Shown here: positions 8,737 to 18,600 of the stretch, one piece after another
Position numbering within the stretch: the first letter of the stretch is position 1
Layout of the letters: every line of letters begins with the position of its first letter
DNA from: Alphaproteobacteria bacterium
Lineage (GTDB): Bacteria > Pseudomonadota > Alphaproteobacteria > RF32 > CAG-239
Direction: 5' to 3'
Assembly (NCBI GenBank): GCA_017626035.1
Contig: JAGAJR010000003.1
Location: forward strand, 1-43,280
DNA length: 43,280 nucleotides
Program-made: the position numbers and the translations under genes
Notes under the pieces: model-generated
Databases searched by the model: none
What the model saw: the letters and a program-made list of their open reading frames with translations, nothing else
What the model was told of the DNA's origin: nothing

Positions 8737-11439
8737 TTAGCAAGCCTTGCAGCAGCAGGCAGAGTGAGAAGCGTTATCAACGTCTTTCTTCTCGCCTTTT
8801 TGCTTAACGGCAGCTTGAGCAGCAGCCAAACGTGCAACAGGAACACGATATGGAGAGCAAGATACATAATCCAAACCTACTTTGTTGAAGAATTCAATAG
8901 ATTTCGGATCACCACCGTGTTCACCACAAACGCCAAGGTGCAAGTCAGGGTTTGTCGCACGGCCTTCAACGGCTGCACGGCGAACCAATTTGCCAACGCC
9001 TTCAACATCGATAGAAGCGAACGGATCAGCAACATAAACGCCTTTAGCTCTGTATTCGTCAAGAATAGCACCTGTATCGTCACGGCTCATACCCAGAGTT
9101 GTCTGAGTCAGGTCGTTTGTACCGAAACCGAAGAAGCTTGCAGATTCTGCAATTTCTTCAGCCATCAGGGCTGCACGAGGCAACTCAATCATGGTACCGA
9201 CGAGGTAGTTAATCTTTTTGCCTTTTTCAGCAAATACTTTTTCAGCAGTTGCATCAATAACGGCTTTAACAATATCCAGTTCTTTCTTAGAACCTGTCAA
9301 AGGAACTTCGATTTCCGGAGTAACTTTAACACCGGCTTCCTGACATTCGATAGCAGCTTCGAGAATAGCACGAGCCTGCATTTCGGCAATTTCAGGATAT
9401 GTAACGGCCAAACGGCAGCCACGGTGTCCAAGCATCGGGTTAGCTTCATGCAAAGCGTTTGCACGATTCTTAACTTGTTCCAAAGTCATACCCATTTTGT
9501 TAGCCAATTCCTGCATTTCGGCATCTGTGTGCGGCAGGAATTCGTGCAAAGGAGGGTCCAACAAACGAACAGTAACCGGCAGACCGTTCATGATTGTGAA
9601 CAAGTCTTTGAAGTCCTGTTTCTGGTAAGGGAGCAGACGAGCCAAAGCTTTTCTGCGGCCTTCTTCGTTTTCGGACAAAATCATGGCACGCATGTCAGGA
9701 ATACGTTCAGCGTCAAAGAACATGTGTTCTGTACGAGCCAAACCGATACCTTCGGCACCGAAATCACGGGCTGTCTGAGCATCTTTAGGAGTTTCGGCAT
9801 TGGCACGAACGCTCATTGTGCGGATTTCATCAACCCAGCCCATCAATTTACCGAAGTTACCTGTACTGGTGTCAGCTTTAACGGTAGGAACTTCGCCTTC
9901 AATAATCTGGCCTTTTGCACCGTCAAGAGATACCCAGTCGCCTTCTTTAATAACAACCCCGGCTTTTGTGCTCATTGTTTTCTTAGCGTAGTCGATAGTA
10001 ATATCGTTAGAACCGGATACGCAAGGAGTACCCATACCGCGGGCAACAACGGCTGCGTGAGAAGTCATACCGCCGCGGGCTGTAATAACGCCTTGGGAAG
10101 CATGCATACCGCCGATATCTTCCGGAGAAGTTTCGTTACGGATAAGGATAACTTTTTCGCCTCTGTTAGCCCAAGCTTCAGCATCTTCTGCATTAAATAC
10201 GGCACGGCCGACGGCAGCACCCGGAGAAGCAGGAAGACCTGTAGCGATAACGTTTTTCTTGGCTTTAGGATCCAACATCGGGTGAAGCAATTGGTCTAAC
10301 TGGTCAGCACCGACACGCATAATAGCTTCTTCTTTGTTCAGCAGACCTTCTTCAACCATTTCAACAGCCATACGAACGGCAGCGGCAGCTGTCCGTTTAC
10401 CGTTACGGCATTGCAACATCCACAATTTACCGTGTTCGATTGTGAATTCCATATCCTGCATATCTTTGTAGTGAGCTTCGAGGTTGTTACGAACGTCAAC
10501 CAATTCTTTGTAGAGGTGAGGCCATTTTTCTTCAAGAGATGTACCGTCGCCTTTGGAAGCCATAGGCTGCGGAGTACGAATACCGGCAACAACGTCTTCA
10601 CCTTGTGCATTAACCAAATATTCGCCGTAGTAAACATTTTCACCTGTAGCAGGGTCGCGGGAGAAGCATACACCTGTTGCACAGTCATCGCCGGCATTAC
10701 CGAATACCATGGTCTGAACGTTAACGGCTGTACCCCAGTCGCCCGGAATGTTGTTCAATTTACGGTAAGTGATAGCACGGGCAGCCATCCAGGAACCGAA
10801 TACGGCACCGATACCGGCCCACAATTGTTCCCAAGGATCCTGAGGAACAACTTTGCCGAGTTTTTTACCGATTTCTTTATATTCGTTAACCAGTTCTTTC
10901 AGGTCTTCAGCGGTCAAATCCGTGTCAGATTTGTAACCTTTGGCTTTTTTCATAGCTTCCAAAGCACCTTCATATTCATCCAAATCGGCACCGAGAACAA
11001 CGTCGGAGAACATTTGCAGGAAACGACGGTAAGAGTCGTAAGCAAAACGTTCGGAACCGGAAGCTTTAGCCAAAGCTTTAACTGTTTCGTCGTTCAAACC
11101 GAGGTTCAAAACGGTATCCATCATACCCGGCATGGAAACGCGGGCACCGGAACGAACGGAGAAAAGCAATGGGTTGTTGGCATCGGCGAATTTCTTGCCC
11201 ATAATACCTTCAACATGAGCAACAGCAGCCTTAACCTGATCTTTCAGGTCAGCAGGATAAGTCTTGTTGTTATTGTAATAATATGTACAAACTTCAGTTG
11301 TAACCGTAAATCCCGGAGGAACAGGCAGACCGACCACGTTCATTTCTGCGAGGTTGGCACCTTTACCGCCGAGCAGATTACGCATGCTGGCATCGCCTTC
11401 GGCTTTGCCGTTACCAAATGTATAAACCCATTTACTCAT
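8737..11439 (-). CDS. ppdK: pyruvate, phosphate dikinase
   Basis: PPDK interconverts pyruvate, ATP and phosphate with PEP, AMP and pyrophosphate, working in glycolysis or gluconeogenesis of many fermenters. The 900-residue protein has the N-terminal nucleotide-binding domain (NLLGGKGANLAEM near the start), the swivelling phosphohistidine domain GGMTSHAAVVARGMGTPC (His461, with the regulatory Thr at 459), and a PEP/pyruvate barrel ending in LGVCGEHGGDP (catalytic Cys838). The ATG at 11439 has AAGGAGC upstream. The extreme C-terminus, SACCCKAC, is an unusual Cys cluster beyond the conserved fold. A terminator-containing RNA leader precedes the gene. Confidence 0.98.
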   Translation of the reverse strand: MSKWVYTFGNGKAEGDASMRNLLGGKGANLAEMNVVGLPVPPGFTVTTEVCTYYYNNNKTYPADLKDQVKAAVAHVEGIMGKKFADANNPLLFSVRSGARVSMPGMMDTVLNLGLNDETVKALAKASGSERFAYDSYRRFLQMFSDVVLGADLDEYEGALEAMKKAKGYKSDTDLTAEDLKELVNEYKEIGKKLGKVVPQDPWEQLWAGIGAVFGSWMAARAITYRKLNNIPGDWGTAVNVQTMVFGNAGDDCATGVCFSRDPATGENVYYGEYLVNAQGEDVVAGIRTPQPMASKGDGTSLEEKWPHLYKELVDVRNNLEAHYKDMQDMEFTIEHGKLWMLQCRNGKRTAAAAVRMAVEMVEEGLLNKEEAIMRVGADQLDQLLHPMLDPKAKKNVIATGLPASPGAAVGRAVFNAEDAEAWANRGEKVILIRNETSPEDIGGMHASQGVITARGGMTSHAAVVARGMGTPCVSGSNDITIDYAKKTMSTKAGVVIKEGDWVSLDGAKGQIIEGEVPTVKADTSTGNFGKLMGWVDEIRTMSVRANAETPKDAQTARDFGAEGIGLARTEHMFFDAERIPDMRAMILSENEEGRRKALARLLPYQKQDFKDLFTIMNGLPVTVRLLDPPLHEFLPHTDAEMQELANKMGMTLEQVKNRANALHEANPMLGHRGCRLAVTYPEIAEMQARAILEAAIECQEAGVKVTPEIEVPLTGSKKELDIVKAVIDATAEKVFAEKGKKINYLVGTMIELPRAALMAEEIAESASFFGFGTNDLTQTTLGMSRDDTGAILDEYRAKGVYVADPFASIDVEGVGKLVRRAAVEGRATNPDLHLGVCGEHGGDPKSIEFFNKVGLDYVSCSPYRVPVARLAAAQAAVKQKGEKKDVDNASHSACCCKAC

Positions 11440-11582
11440 GGTTAATTCAGCTCCTTAAGCTAATAGTGTTAAAAAACAAGTTACCGCACAGATTCCCGGC
11501 GGCAACCACTCAAACTGCTTGCGAATCTATAACACTTGAAAAGATTCTTCAAGCAAAAAATTTCTAAGTCCTTAATATACTC

Positions 11583-11675
11583 ACAAAAAAACGCCCGCAA
11601 CCCTGCGGACGCCGTTCCTGTCTCTGATAAAGACGCCATTGCCGCCTTTCAGCCCGGCGGACAATGCGATTTAAC
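11583..11675 (-). ncRNA. structured leader RNA or small RNA upstream of ppdK, ending in an intrinsic terminator
   Basis: A strong minus-strand promoter at 11682-11709 should start RNA near 11675. The first about 93 nt form a stable hairpin (11637-11666: CATTG and CCGCC pair with CAATG and GGCGG around one bulged base), then a small GUCU/AGAC hairpin. A terminator stem follows (11592-11611, CGTCCGCA with TGCGGGCG including one G-U) with seven Ts (11585-11591). ppdK starts 144 nt further on. It is either a cis attenuator of ppdK or an independent small RNA. I do not recognise a known riboswitch class, and SRP RNA is excluded because its GGAAGGAAGCAG core is absent. Confidence 0.6.
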
Positions 11676-11681
11676 GGTATT

Positions 11682-11709
11682 AGTATACACAAAAAACACA
11701 AAAATTCAA
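11682..11709 (-). promoter_or_regulatory. sigma-70-type promoter upstream of ppdK
   Basis: On the minus strand -35 TTGAAT (11704-11709) and -10 TATACT (11682-11687) are 16 bp apart. It drives the structured RNA and, if the terminator is read through, ppdK. Confidence 0.7.
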
Positions 11710-12036
11710 CACTTTTCTGACGCCGTTTTGTCCATAATTTCATGAAACCCGCAGAATAAAAAGCTTACGAAAAATCAAAAAAATTACCATAGATTCCGCC
11801 TTTTTTTATTGTTTGTTAACCTAAAATATGCTATTATCATAATTGACAAAATAAGCTTTATGTCACTTTACTAACATGTTTTATTATTTGAAAGATAGAG
11901 TTTTCGTATATCGAGGAATTAAAAAAAGTTTTCCTGATTGAGTTACGTCGATTCAATATCTTTTGAATATCATCATATTTTGCGGTATCCCCGCACTAAA
12001 CTTCATTCATAAACGATAAAAAAAATAAAAAAGCAT

Positions 12037-13638
12037 ATGAAAAGTATTAACAATCTGAAGGCTTACGCAGCTCTTCTCCTCACTATGATGATCTCCCTCG
12101 TGTTCACTTCTTGCTCTGACTATGATGGTCCGGAGACTAAGATATCAAACACCGAGACTGTTTTCTACCGCGTAATCAACGTTCACCCTGAAGAGGATGG
12201 ACGCTTGCACTACGATCTCGAGAACAAGTCCACCGGAGAAACCACCCCTCATTCCGTAGATATGTATCCCAGCTTGATGCTGCAGGATATCGACACTATC
12301 CGCGGTTTTGCTAAAGGGGGAATTGAATTGACCTCATCCAAGAAATTAGGTTGGATCAATGCCGACGAAAGCTACATTTTCGATCTGGCAAAGACCAAAA
12401 TCTACGCATCCGCAAGCATCCTGTTATCTCACACTGTAACACACTACAGTGAAGACTATCAGATTTCTGCCAAAGATGCACAAATTAACCTCATTTCTGT
12501 GGATACAATATCTGTTTCTGCAGATTCTCTGACTTGGAAATACCGAGCTAACGCCACTCTCACCGTAGAGAACGTGACCGTAAAAACCACTTCTGTAGAA
12601 TTCGTAGAAATCGTTGATCCACAAGGAGAACCGACCCCGGATCCGACTCCCGATCCAGAACCTCAGCCCGAAGACGAAGTTTCTTATATTCTTGACAACA
12701 TCCGCCCCATGGCAGATGGTTTCTTGTACTACGACTTTGCAGAAAACCACACGGTTAATGTAGAGAAGAACACAAAAAACACATTCAAGTTCAACATGGA
12801 ACCTTCGTTAAAAGGTAAGGCAGCTGGAACCAAAACCGTAAAGGCTCTTGGTGCAAAGGTTAACGGTGCTGCAACTCAGGCTTATACCGGAGCAAAGACT
12901 TACACATGGTCTTGCAATGGTGTTGAGAACATCTCTTTCGACGCTTCTGTAATCTTGTCTAAGGTTGTTAACCACGACAAAGAATACACAGTATCGGCTA
13001 AGAATGCCTCATTAAAGCTTGTAAGCTTTACCGAAACCAGTGGCAACGAGAAGACCCGCACCTATACAGCAACTTGCGAGTTGTATGTTGAGGGTGTGAA
13101 AGTCGCTTCGGCAACCACAACCCGCACTCAGGAACTGGAGGCAACTCCAGAGCCGGAACCCGACCCCGATCCCGAATACAGCACAACCTACACCTTTGTT
13201 TGCATGAGCCGTATCCTTAGTGCCGACGAGAAATCGTTCCACACCGGATACATTTTCAAGGCAGAAGGCAAAAAGAACGGTATCCAGGTTGTAATACCGA
13301 CATTGAATGTTGATTATTTCGCTCCTGCTTCTGAGATCAAAAACAGCCTTTCTAAGGTGAACTCAGCAGTTTGGAACGGCAAGAACTTCATTCCTTGCGA
13401 GGTTGTTGTAGATAACGCTACAAAGATGTTCATTTATGATGGCAAAAACACCACCGGTGACAAGTCAATCGTAATGAGCTTCAATGAGGCCGTTATCAAA
13501 GGGATTAAAAATTACTCATCCGATATTAACATTTCGGCAACCCCGATTGTTAACGGTGCAGAGGCTCGCATAGAGAATGGTGTGATGAACATCTACCTCA
13601 ACGGCAAGCTCTTCCACACCTATAAATTAGGCGAGTAA
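12037..13638 (+). CDS. Bacteroidota-like surface lipoprotein with two tandem domains and Pro/Asp linkers
   Basis: The 533-residue precursor begins with a lipoprotein signal peptide ending FTSC (Cys26), followed by SDYDGPE, an acidic stretch like the Bacteroidota lipoprotein export signal. Two similar domains follow (about 40-190 and 216-365). Both have a 'ILDN/VINV ... DG.L.YD ... SA..A...LVS' pattern and are joined by PTPDPTPDPEPQPEDE and EPEPDPDPE linkers. A C-terminal domain (about 382-533) is shared with the larger lipoprotein at 15623-19036. The ATG follows an A-rich leader with no Shine-Dalgarno, unlike neighbouring core genes. Function is unknown; horizontal acquisition from Bacteroidota is inferred. 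Confidence 0.75.
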   Translation: MKSINNLKAYAALLLTMMISLVFTSCSDYDGPETKISNTETVFYRVINVHPEEDGRLHYDLENKSTGETTPHSVDMYPSLMLQDIDTIRGFAKGGIELTSSKKLGWINADESYIFDLAKTKIYASASILLSHTVTHYSEDYQISAKDAQINLISVDTISVSADSLTWKYRANATLTVENVTVKTTSVEFVEIVDPQGEPTPDPTPDPEPQPEDEVSYILDNIRPMADGFLYYDFAENHTVNVEKNTKNTFKFNMEPSLKGKAAGTKTVKALGAKVNGAATQAYTGAKTYTWSCNGVENISFDASVILSKVVNHDKEYTVSAKNASLKLVSFTETSGNEKTRTYTATCELYVEGVKVASATTTRTQELEATPEPEPDPDPEYSTTYTFVCMSRILSADEKSFHTGYIFKAEGKKNGIQVVIPTLNVDYFAPASEIKNSLSKVNSAVWNGKNFIPCEVVVDNATKMFIYDGKNTTGDKSIVMSFNEAVIKGIKNYSSDINISATPIVNGAEARIENGVMNIYLNGKLFHTYKLGE

Positions 13639-13650
13639 TGGGGAAAATTC

Positions 13651-13692
13651 AATCATCATGGAGGGAAGCTCACAGAGCCCTCTATGATGATT
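13651..13692 (+). terminator. 15-bp hairpin after the first lipoprotein gene
   Basis: AATCATCATGGAGGG (13651-13665) pairs with CCCTCTATGATGATT (13678-13692), all bases paired with one G-T wobble and a 12-nt loop. It starts 12 bp after the stop codon. There is no T-tract, so it may act as a transcript-end stabiliser or a non-canonical terminator. Confidence 0.6.
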
Positions 13693-13746
13693 TCAAAAGA
13701 AATAAAGACTGTGGCAAAATCAAAAAACTTTTAAAAATTTCGAAAA

Positions 13747-14436
13747 ATGAAAACTGTAAAAAATATTTTCGCTCTCGTGATCGTTCTTCTTAGTGTAGCA
13801 ACCTCAGCATTCGCACAGGATGCTCCCAAAGCTGTCGCCCTCGACAGCATTCCGGAAGGATTCATCCTCACTCCGGAAGGCTATCTTAACTTCCGTGATA
13901 AGTCCCACCCGGGCTATCACAAAGGACAAATTAAAGATGGCCGCTATCAAGAAGAGAAACAGTATAACTACACAGGCTTCTATATGAGTGTAAAAGGTGG
14001 TTACTCACCCAAGCACGGAGCCCTTGGTGGTTTAACACTTGGCTACGAGCACAATTACGGACGCGTTGAACTGGAAGGAAGCTTTGAACAGCTTACTTTT
14101 GACGATATCGATGTTGCCGCTCCCGGTGCCGCTGTGAATGTTATCTTCGACCTTAACAAGTCCAGAAGATTCAACATCTACGCTGGTCCAAGAGTAGGTT
14201 ATATCGGCTTCAAGAGCGAGAAAAACGTGGAAGGTTATGACAAACCTTTCAACGTAAAATCAAACTCTTTCAAGTTTGGTGCACTTGCCGGATTTGATGT
14301 ACGAGTTTCTGATGGCGTTGCTGTTGGAGCCCGTTGCACTTATGACAACTTCCAAGTTGTTAAGTTCGGAGAAACCGTACGCGAAAATAAAATTAATGCA
14401 GAGGTGGTTCTGACGTTCCGTCTCGGCAGAAAATAA
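13747..14436 (+). CDS. outer-membrane beta-barrel protein, Bacteroidota-like
   Basis: The 229-residue protein has a signal peptide (cleavage after about residue 23, SAFA|Q) and then a stretch DSIPEGFILTPEGYLNFRDK. An eight-stranded-type barrel pattern follows (alternating strands such as FYMSVKGGY, LGGLTLGYEHNYG, FNIYAGPRVGYIGF, FGALAGFDVRV), and it ends in a strand VVLTFRLGRK. The start lies in an A-rich leader with no Shine-Dalgarno, as for the flanking lipoproteins. It follows the first lipoprotein by 108 bp and may assemble or present it at the surface (inference). It ends at a clear terminator. Confidence 0.7.
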   Translation: MKTVKNIFALVIVLLSVATSAFAQDAPKAVALDSIPEGFILTPEGYLNFRDKSHPGYHKGQIKDGRYQEEKQYNYTGFYMSVKGGYSPKHGALGGLTLGYEHNYGRVELEGSFEQLTFDDIDVAAPGAAVNVIFDLNKSRRFNIYAGPRVGYIGFKSEKNVEGYDKPFNVKSNSFKFGALAGFDVRVSDGVAVGARCTYDNFQVVKFGETVRENKINAEVVLTFRLGRK

Positions 14437-14486
14437 AAAGCAAGGAGAGATGCTCAGGTTCTCTCAGAGTATTATTAACCATTTAG

Positions 14487-14517
14487 AAACGGCTCCGCAA
14501 GGGGCCGTTTTCCTTTT
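14487..14517 (+). terminator. intrinsic terminator
   Basis: AAACGGCTCC (14487-14496) pairs with GGGGCCGTTT (14501-14510) with one G-T pair and a GCAA tetraloop, followed by a T-rich run. It closes the first lipoprotein/beta-barrel unit. Confidence 0.85.
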
Positions 14518-14632
14518 TAAACAACTTTCCCTTTTTCAATAGCTTTCCTCATTATTTCCCATCGCCTTCCTCATTAACGGGATATTAAACTATTCGTATT
14601 ACAACAAAAATAATAAAAATAAGAATTAACAC

Positions 14633-14660
14633 TTGCATTTTAAAAACATTAGTGTATAAA
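14633..14660 (+). promoter_or_regulatory. sigma-70-type promoter of the porin-like gene
   Basis: TTGCAT (14633-14638) and TATAAA (14655-14660) are 16 bp apart. The ATG at 14706 follows, with TTGGAGC as Shine-Dalgarno, giving a leader of roughly 40 nt. Confidence 0.65.
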
Positions 14661-14705
14661 TTTAGACAAAATTTAACAAATCTTATCTAACTTTGGAGCA
14701 AACTT

Positions 14706-15326
14706 ATGAATAAAAAACTTTTGATGGCTGCCTCCGCTTTTGTTATCGCAGCTTTTTCAACCCCTGCATTTGCCGGTTGCGACGGTATCTATCTGGCTGG
14801 CCGCGGCGGTATCATCAACCACAATGTCGGCGATAAAGAAAGCGACCTTTCGGACGAAAAACTTGAAATTGATGACAACGCCTTAATGCTGTCTGCCGCT
14901 TTGGGTTATCGTTGGGGTTACTTCCGTATTGAGGCTGAATATGTTTGGCGTGATGAAACGGATGATACAAAACGTTCAGCTATAATTAATGGAGCTTCCA
15001 TTAACTCTCAGTTTGAATCCTCTTCTTACATGGCTAACATCTATTGGGATTTGTCTCCTTACACATGGTTTACCCCTTATGTTTCAGCCGGTATCGGTAT
15101 GACCGAATTGGAATACAGCTTTAACAACCGCTATAACGGTGCTATCACCAACAAAGACTCCTTTGAAGAAACCAACTTCACATGGTCTGTCGGCGGCGGT
15201 TTGTCTGCTCAGGTTACCAACCGTTTCAACGTTGACTTGGGTTACCGTTACTATGATATGGGCGATATTGGCGAAGCTTCCATTCACGCTCACGAAGTTT
15301 ACGGCGGTCTGCGTTACGTTTTCTAA
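14706..15326 (+). CDS. porin-like outer-membrane beta-barrel protein
   Basis: The 206-residue precursor has a typical proteobacterial signal peptide (1-23, TPAFA|G) and an OmpA/OmpW-size barrel. The strands are amphipathic (IYLAGRGGII, LMLSAALGYRWGYFRIEAEYVW, TPYVSAGIGM, FTWSVGGGLSAQV, FNVDLGYRYYDMG) and the last strand VYGGLRYVF ends in Phe, the BAM recognition signal. Unlike its neighbours it has a good Shine-Dalgarno and a recognisable promoter and terminator, so it looks native. It sits between two Bacteroidota-like units. Substrate is unknown. Confidence 0.8.
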   Translation: MNKKLLMAASAFVIAAFSTPAFAGCDGIYLAGRGGIINHNVGDKESDLSDEKLEIDDNALMLSAALGYRWGYFRIEAEYVWRDETDDTKRSAIINGASINSQFESSSYMANIYWDLSPYTWFTPYVSAGIGMTELEYSFNNRYNGAITNKDSFEETNFTWSVGGGLSAQVTNRFNVDLGYRYYDMGDIGEASIHAHEVYGGLRYVF

Positions 15327-15351
15327 AAAAACAAACGTTTTTACCATTACA

Positions 15352-15382
15352 AGGCTCTTTCCTGCGAAAGAGCCTTTTTTTG
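15352..15382 (+). terminator. intrinsic terminator of the porin-like gene
   Basis: AGGCTCTTTC (15352-15361) pairs perfectly with GAAAGAGCCT (15366-15375), loop CTGC, followed by seven or more Ts. Confidence 0.92.
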
Positions 15383-15622
15383 ACGACCAAACCCCTGATT
15401 TTACTTATCTATCTCTCCAAAAGCCCCGAAATTTTCATCAAGTTTCTCTTGTCTAATTCTTCCGAATGTGTTATTCTAAAATTCGACAAAAAGTAATTAT
15501 GTCATACCTATAAATTTAGTAGTTATTATGGAAGGATATTCAGTCTAAAACATCTGATTGTGAATTCCATATCAATATATATCCCCTTTCTTATAGTAAA
15601 AAATAATAAAAACAATAAAGAC

Positions 15623-18600
15623 ATGAAAAGAGAATTGATTAAGAACATCTACGCGATGTTCATGTTCGCAATCGCGATGGTAGTAGTTTCAGTGACAATG
15701 GTGAGTTGCTCAGAATATGACGGCCCCGAAGTCCCTGGTAAACAAGACCCCGAACCTCCGCAGCAGGTAACCCTCGAGAAAGTAGAAAAAATCGCATGCA
15801 ATGCGGTATCTTCTACTTGGGATGGAGAGAACGCTGTCCTCATGACCAGAGGTATCAGCGACAACTACGCTCCCAAATACCGTACCAACGCATGGTGGGC
15901 AGTAACGAACACAGAGTATCAGGCCAAGCTTATCTACACCGACGGCACAAGTCAGGAAGAAAGCAAATACTTCAATGTAACCAACAACGCCAATGTTTTC
16001 CTTGGTAAAGGAACTCAGTTTGTTAAGAGCATTGAGACGATTATGGCCAAACCCGAGGAAAGCATAACCGACCTCGGATCTCTGGGTGAACTTACTGTTT
16101 ACTCGTTCGAAGGATACTCCTTCGGAATTGTTACCAGCTCTCAGAAATCTCCCGAGGTTCTCACTTTCGACAAGATAAGCAAAAACGATCTCTGCACTCC
16201 GCAGATGACCAACACTTATCTGAAAGCCGAGAAACACTTCGTCAAAGACTCTCTGGAATACAAGCTCTACGACGTAGAGTTCCACTTCCAGTCTATGATT
16301 GAAGCCGGCGACAACAACCAACGTGAAGTTGTCATCACCAAGAGATTCGCTGAAAGCAAGAATGGAACAACTCCCGGCGGAAACGACCCCGAACACGTTT
16401 GCTACGTCCTGAGAAACAGCGGTTTTGATTTCGTTACCGAAGAAACATCCACATCCTACGCGACTGTGTATGAAATCTTCAGCGACGGTTCCGAAAAGAA
16501 GGTGGAAGACATTAATACTATCGTTTACAACTGGCACAAAGCCAGCGAAGACTATGAGTTAATCGTATCATCCTTTGCTTATACAGAAGTTGAGGATATA
16601 GTTTATCGCATGGTTGCCGACGGCACAAGCCGTGTAAGCGATGAAAATGCCAACATCTTCCTCACCGGATATCAGACCACTGCCCTGACCGGCACTCAGA
16701 CCTTCACATACCGCTTTGACGGACATTTCGAAATTCCCGTGTATACCGATCCCGACGGAAAGGCTCACACAATGGAATATCGCGAATACAATCCTTCAAA
16801 CAACGGCTTGAAAGAAGGCCAGAAAACAAGCGACGGCGTTTTTGAAACTCTTCCGGTAACCTCTCCCGTAACAATGGAGTTCAACCAGAAGAATTATGAA
16901 TTGGAAAGCACCGTTACTTTGAAAGTCCCGACAGGAAGCATTCAGGATCGCCTCAGCGGTTTGAAAGCTATCAACATTCGTGTTGAAGGTGAATATATCA
17001 AATACGACCTCGTTCGTTATTTCACCCAGTCTCCGAGCACAACCACTCCGATGGAAGTGCTTCACATGGCAGAACAACACGCTGAAGAGCTCAAGACCAC
17101 AGAGAAACGTTCTTACACTGCGACATCGACTCAGACTGACACCATCAGTTCAACCCCGTTTACCGACGGACGTCATACCGGAGATTACGTTGAGTTCAAC
17201 AAGACGTATCACTATGCCGATTTTGACGTTGTCGTAAACAACAAAGTAAGACAAAACATCGTCTATACCGAAGGCGGCTTCACGGCTTACATCTATGCCG
17301 GAGAAACCAGCTGCAACCAAAACGGTTACACCTTCGGAACAGTAGATAACGGCGACGACAAGAAGCACGTTTATACGGACGAAATTTCTTATGGTTTGAA
17401 CATTGGTGCCTTTGAGACTGCTAACAGTGTTCAGTTGGTTCGCTACACCGAACTGATCCCCGAGGAGAAGCATCTTGTTGATGTGAAGGAAGTTAAAGTA
17501 GAAGGCAACAGACACTTCATGTATATCACTTTCAGTGATGGCTCTTTTGATCGCGACACAGTAACCGTTGAAAAACCGGTTGCTCTGATTGGAAAGACCT
17601 TGGCTGAACTGAACAGAAGTGATCTTGATTTTGGCAAAGGCCAGGTTGACCACAGCCAGAAGCCCGCTGAAAAAACTTCTTCCATGAACGGACGCGTTGT
17701 TACAACCCCGTACGAACAGACTTATCCGGTAAGCTATAATAACCATAATCATAGCATAACCGGTCAGTATGAAACGTATTACTACGCCTACACCTACAAA
17801 GGCGTAACCAAGGGATGTGACTTGACTTCTCCGACTCTCAAGGTGGAAAACACCAACTTCGAGCTGGGTACTGCAAAAGAGGAAACCGTTGGCAACAAAG
17901 TATACAAGGTAACTCCCGTTACCTTCAACTACAAAGGAACCTACGGCTCTCAGAACCCGACCTGCAAAGTGACCACATCTGTTCGTCAGTACCTTCGCGA
18001 TATCGTAACCAAGAAGGTGTTGACAAGCGTTGAGGAAATCGGAACCAAGGGAGACAATATTCACTACATCAAGATTACTTTCGATGACAACTCCTTCATT
18101 AAAGACACTGTTACAGTCAACAAACCCGTAACTTTGGTCGGAGGAACCGTTGAAGATATGTATCGTGATGACGTGAATTTCGGTAAGGGTAATGTCAATC
18201 ACTCAAGCACTCCTACAGCTGGAACTAAGACAACCAACGGACGCGTAACGGCCACAGCTTATACTCATAACTATCCGGTTGCTTACAATGGCCACGACCA
18301 CAAAGTAACAGGAACGTATAATAAGTATATATACACCTACACCCACGAGGGCGTAAGCAAAAGCTGCAACCTTACAACTCCGACTCTGAAAGTTGAAAAC
18401 ACATCTGTTGTTCCCGGAACAGGCAACGAGCAGACCATTGGCCAGAAGATTTATGAAGTAATCCCCGTTGTATTCAATTACACCGGCACTTACGGATCTC
18501 AGACCAAAACAGCCAAGGTAACCGGTAATGTATACAAGTTCGTCAAGAACGTTGAGGATCCCAAACCTCAGTACAAGACCGAATACTCTTTTGTTGCTGC

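Larger units (their letters stand above)
11440..12036. other. gene-free divergent interval between ppdK and the lipoprotein gene
   Basis: The left part holds the ppdK leader RNA, its terminator and promoter, plus a CTTGAA/TTCAAG inverted repeat (about 11536-11554) of unknown role. The right part (11746-12036) is AT-rich; TTGACA at 11843-11848 could be a -35 for the plus strand, but the -10 is poor. The last 30 bases before the ATG at 12037 are A-rich with no Shine-Dalgarno. No convincing ORF is seen. Confidence 0.55.

Noticed and set aside
8764-10299. 511-codon plus-strand ORF antisense to ppdK
   Set aside because: It lies wholly within ppdK; the product is a low-complexity Cys/Phe/Asn-rich string with no domain, as expected from the mirror frame of a conserved gene. 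The same applies to 10411-11445.
11583-11675. SRP (4.5S) RNA, glycine riboswitch, ZTP riboswitch or c-di-GMP riboswitch upstream of ppdK
   Set aside because: The conserved cores of these RNAs as I know them (for example GGAAGGAAGCAG for SRP RNA) are not present, and the order of stems does not fit.
11536-11745. 69-codon plus-strand ORF in the ppdK upstream region
   Set aside because: It covers the antisense of the ppdK promoter and structured leader RNA and has no Shine-Dalgarno; the RNA element explains the sequence better.
17150-18202. 350-codon minus-strand ORF antisense to the large lipoprotein gene
   Set aside because: It mirrors the repeat region of the lipoprotein gene, has no ribosome binding site or recognisable domain, and is best explained as a shadow frame.
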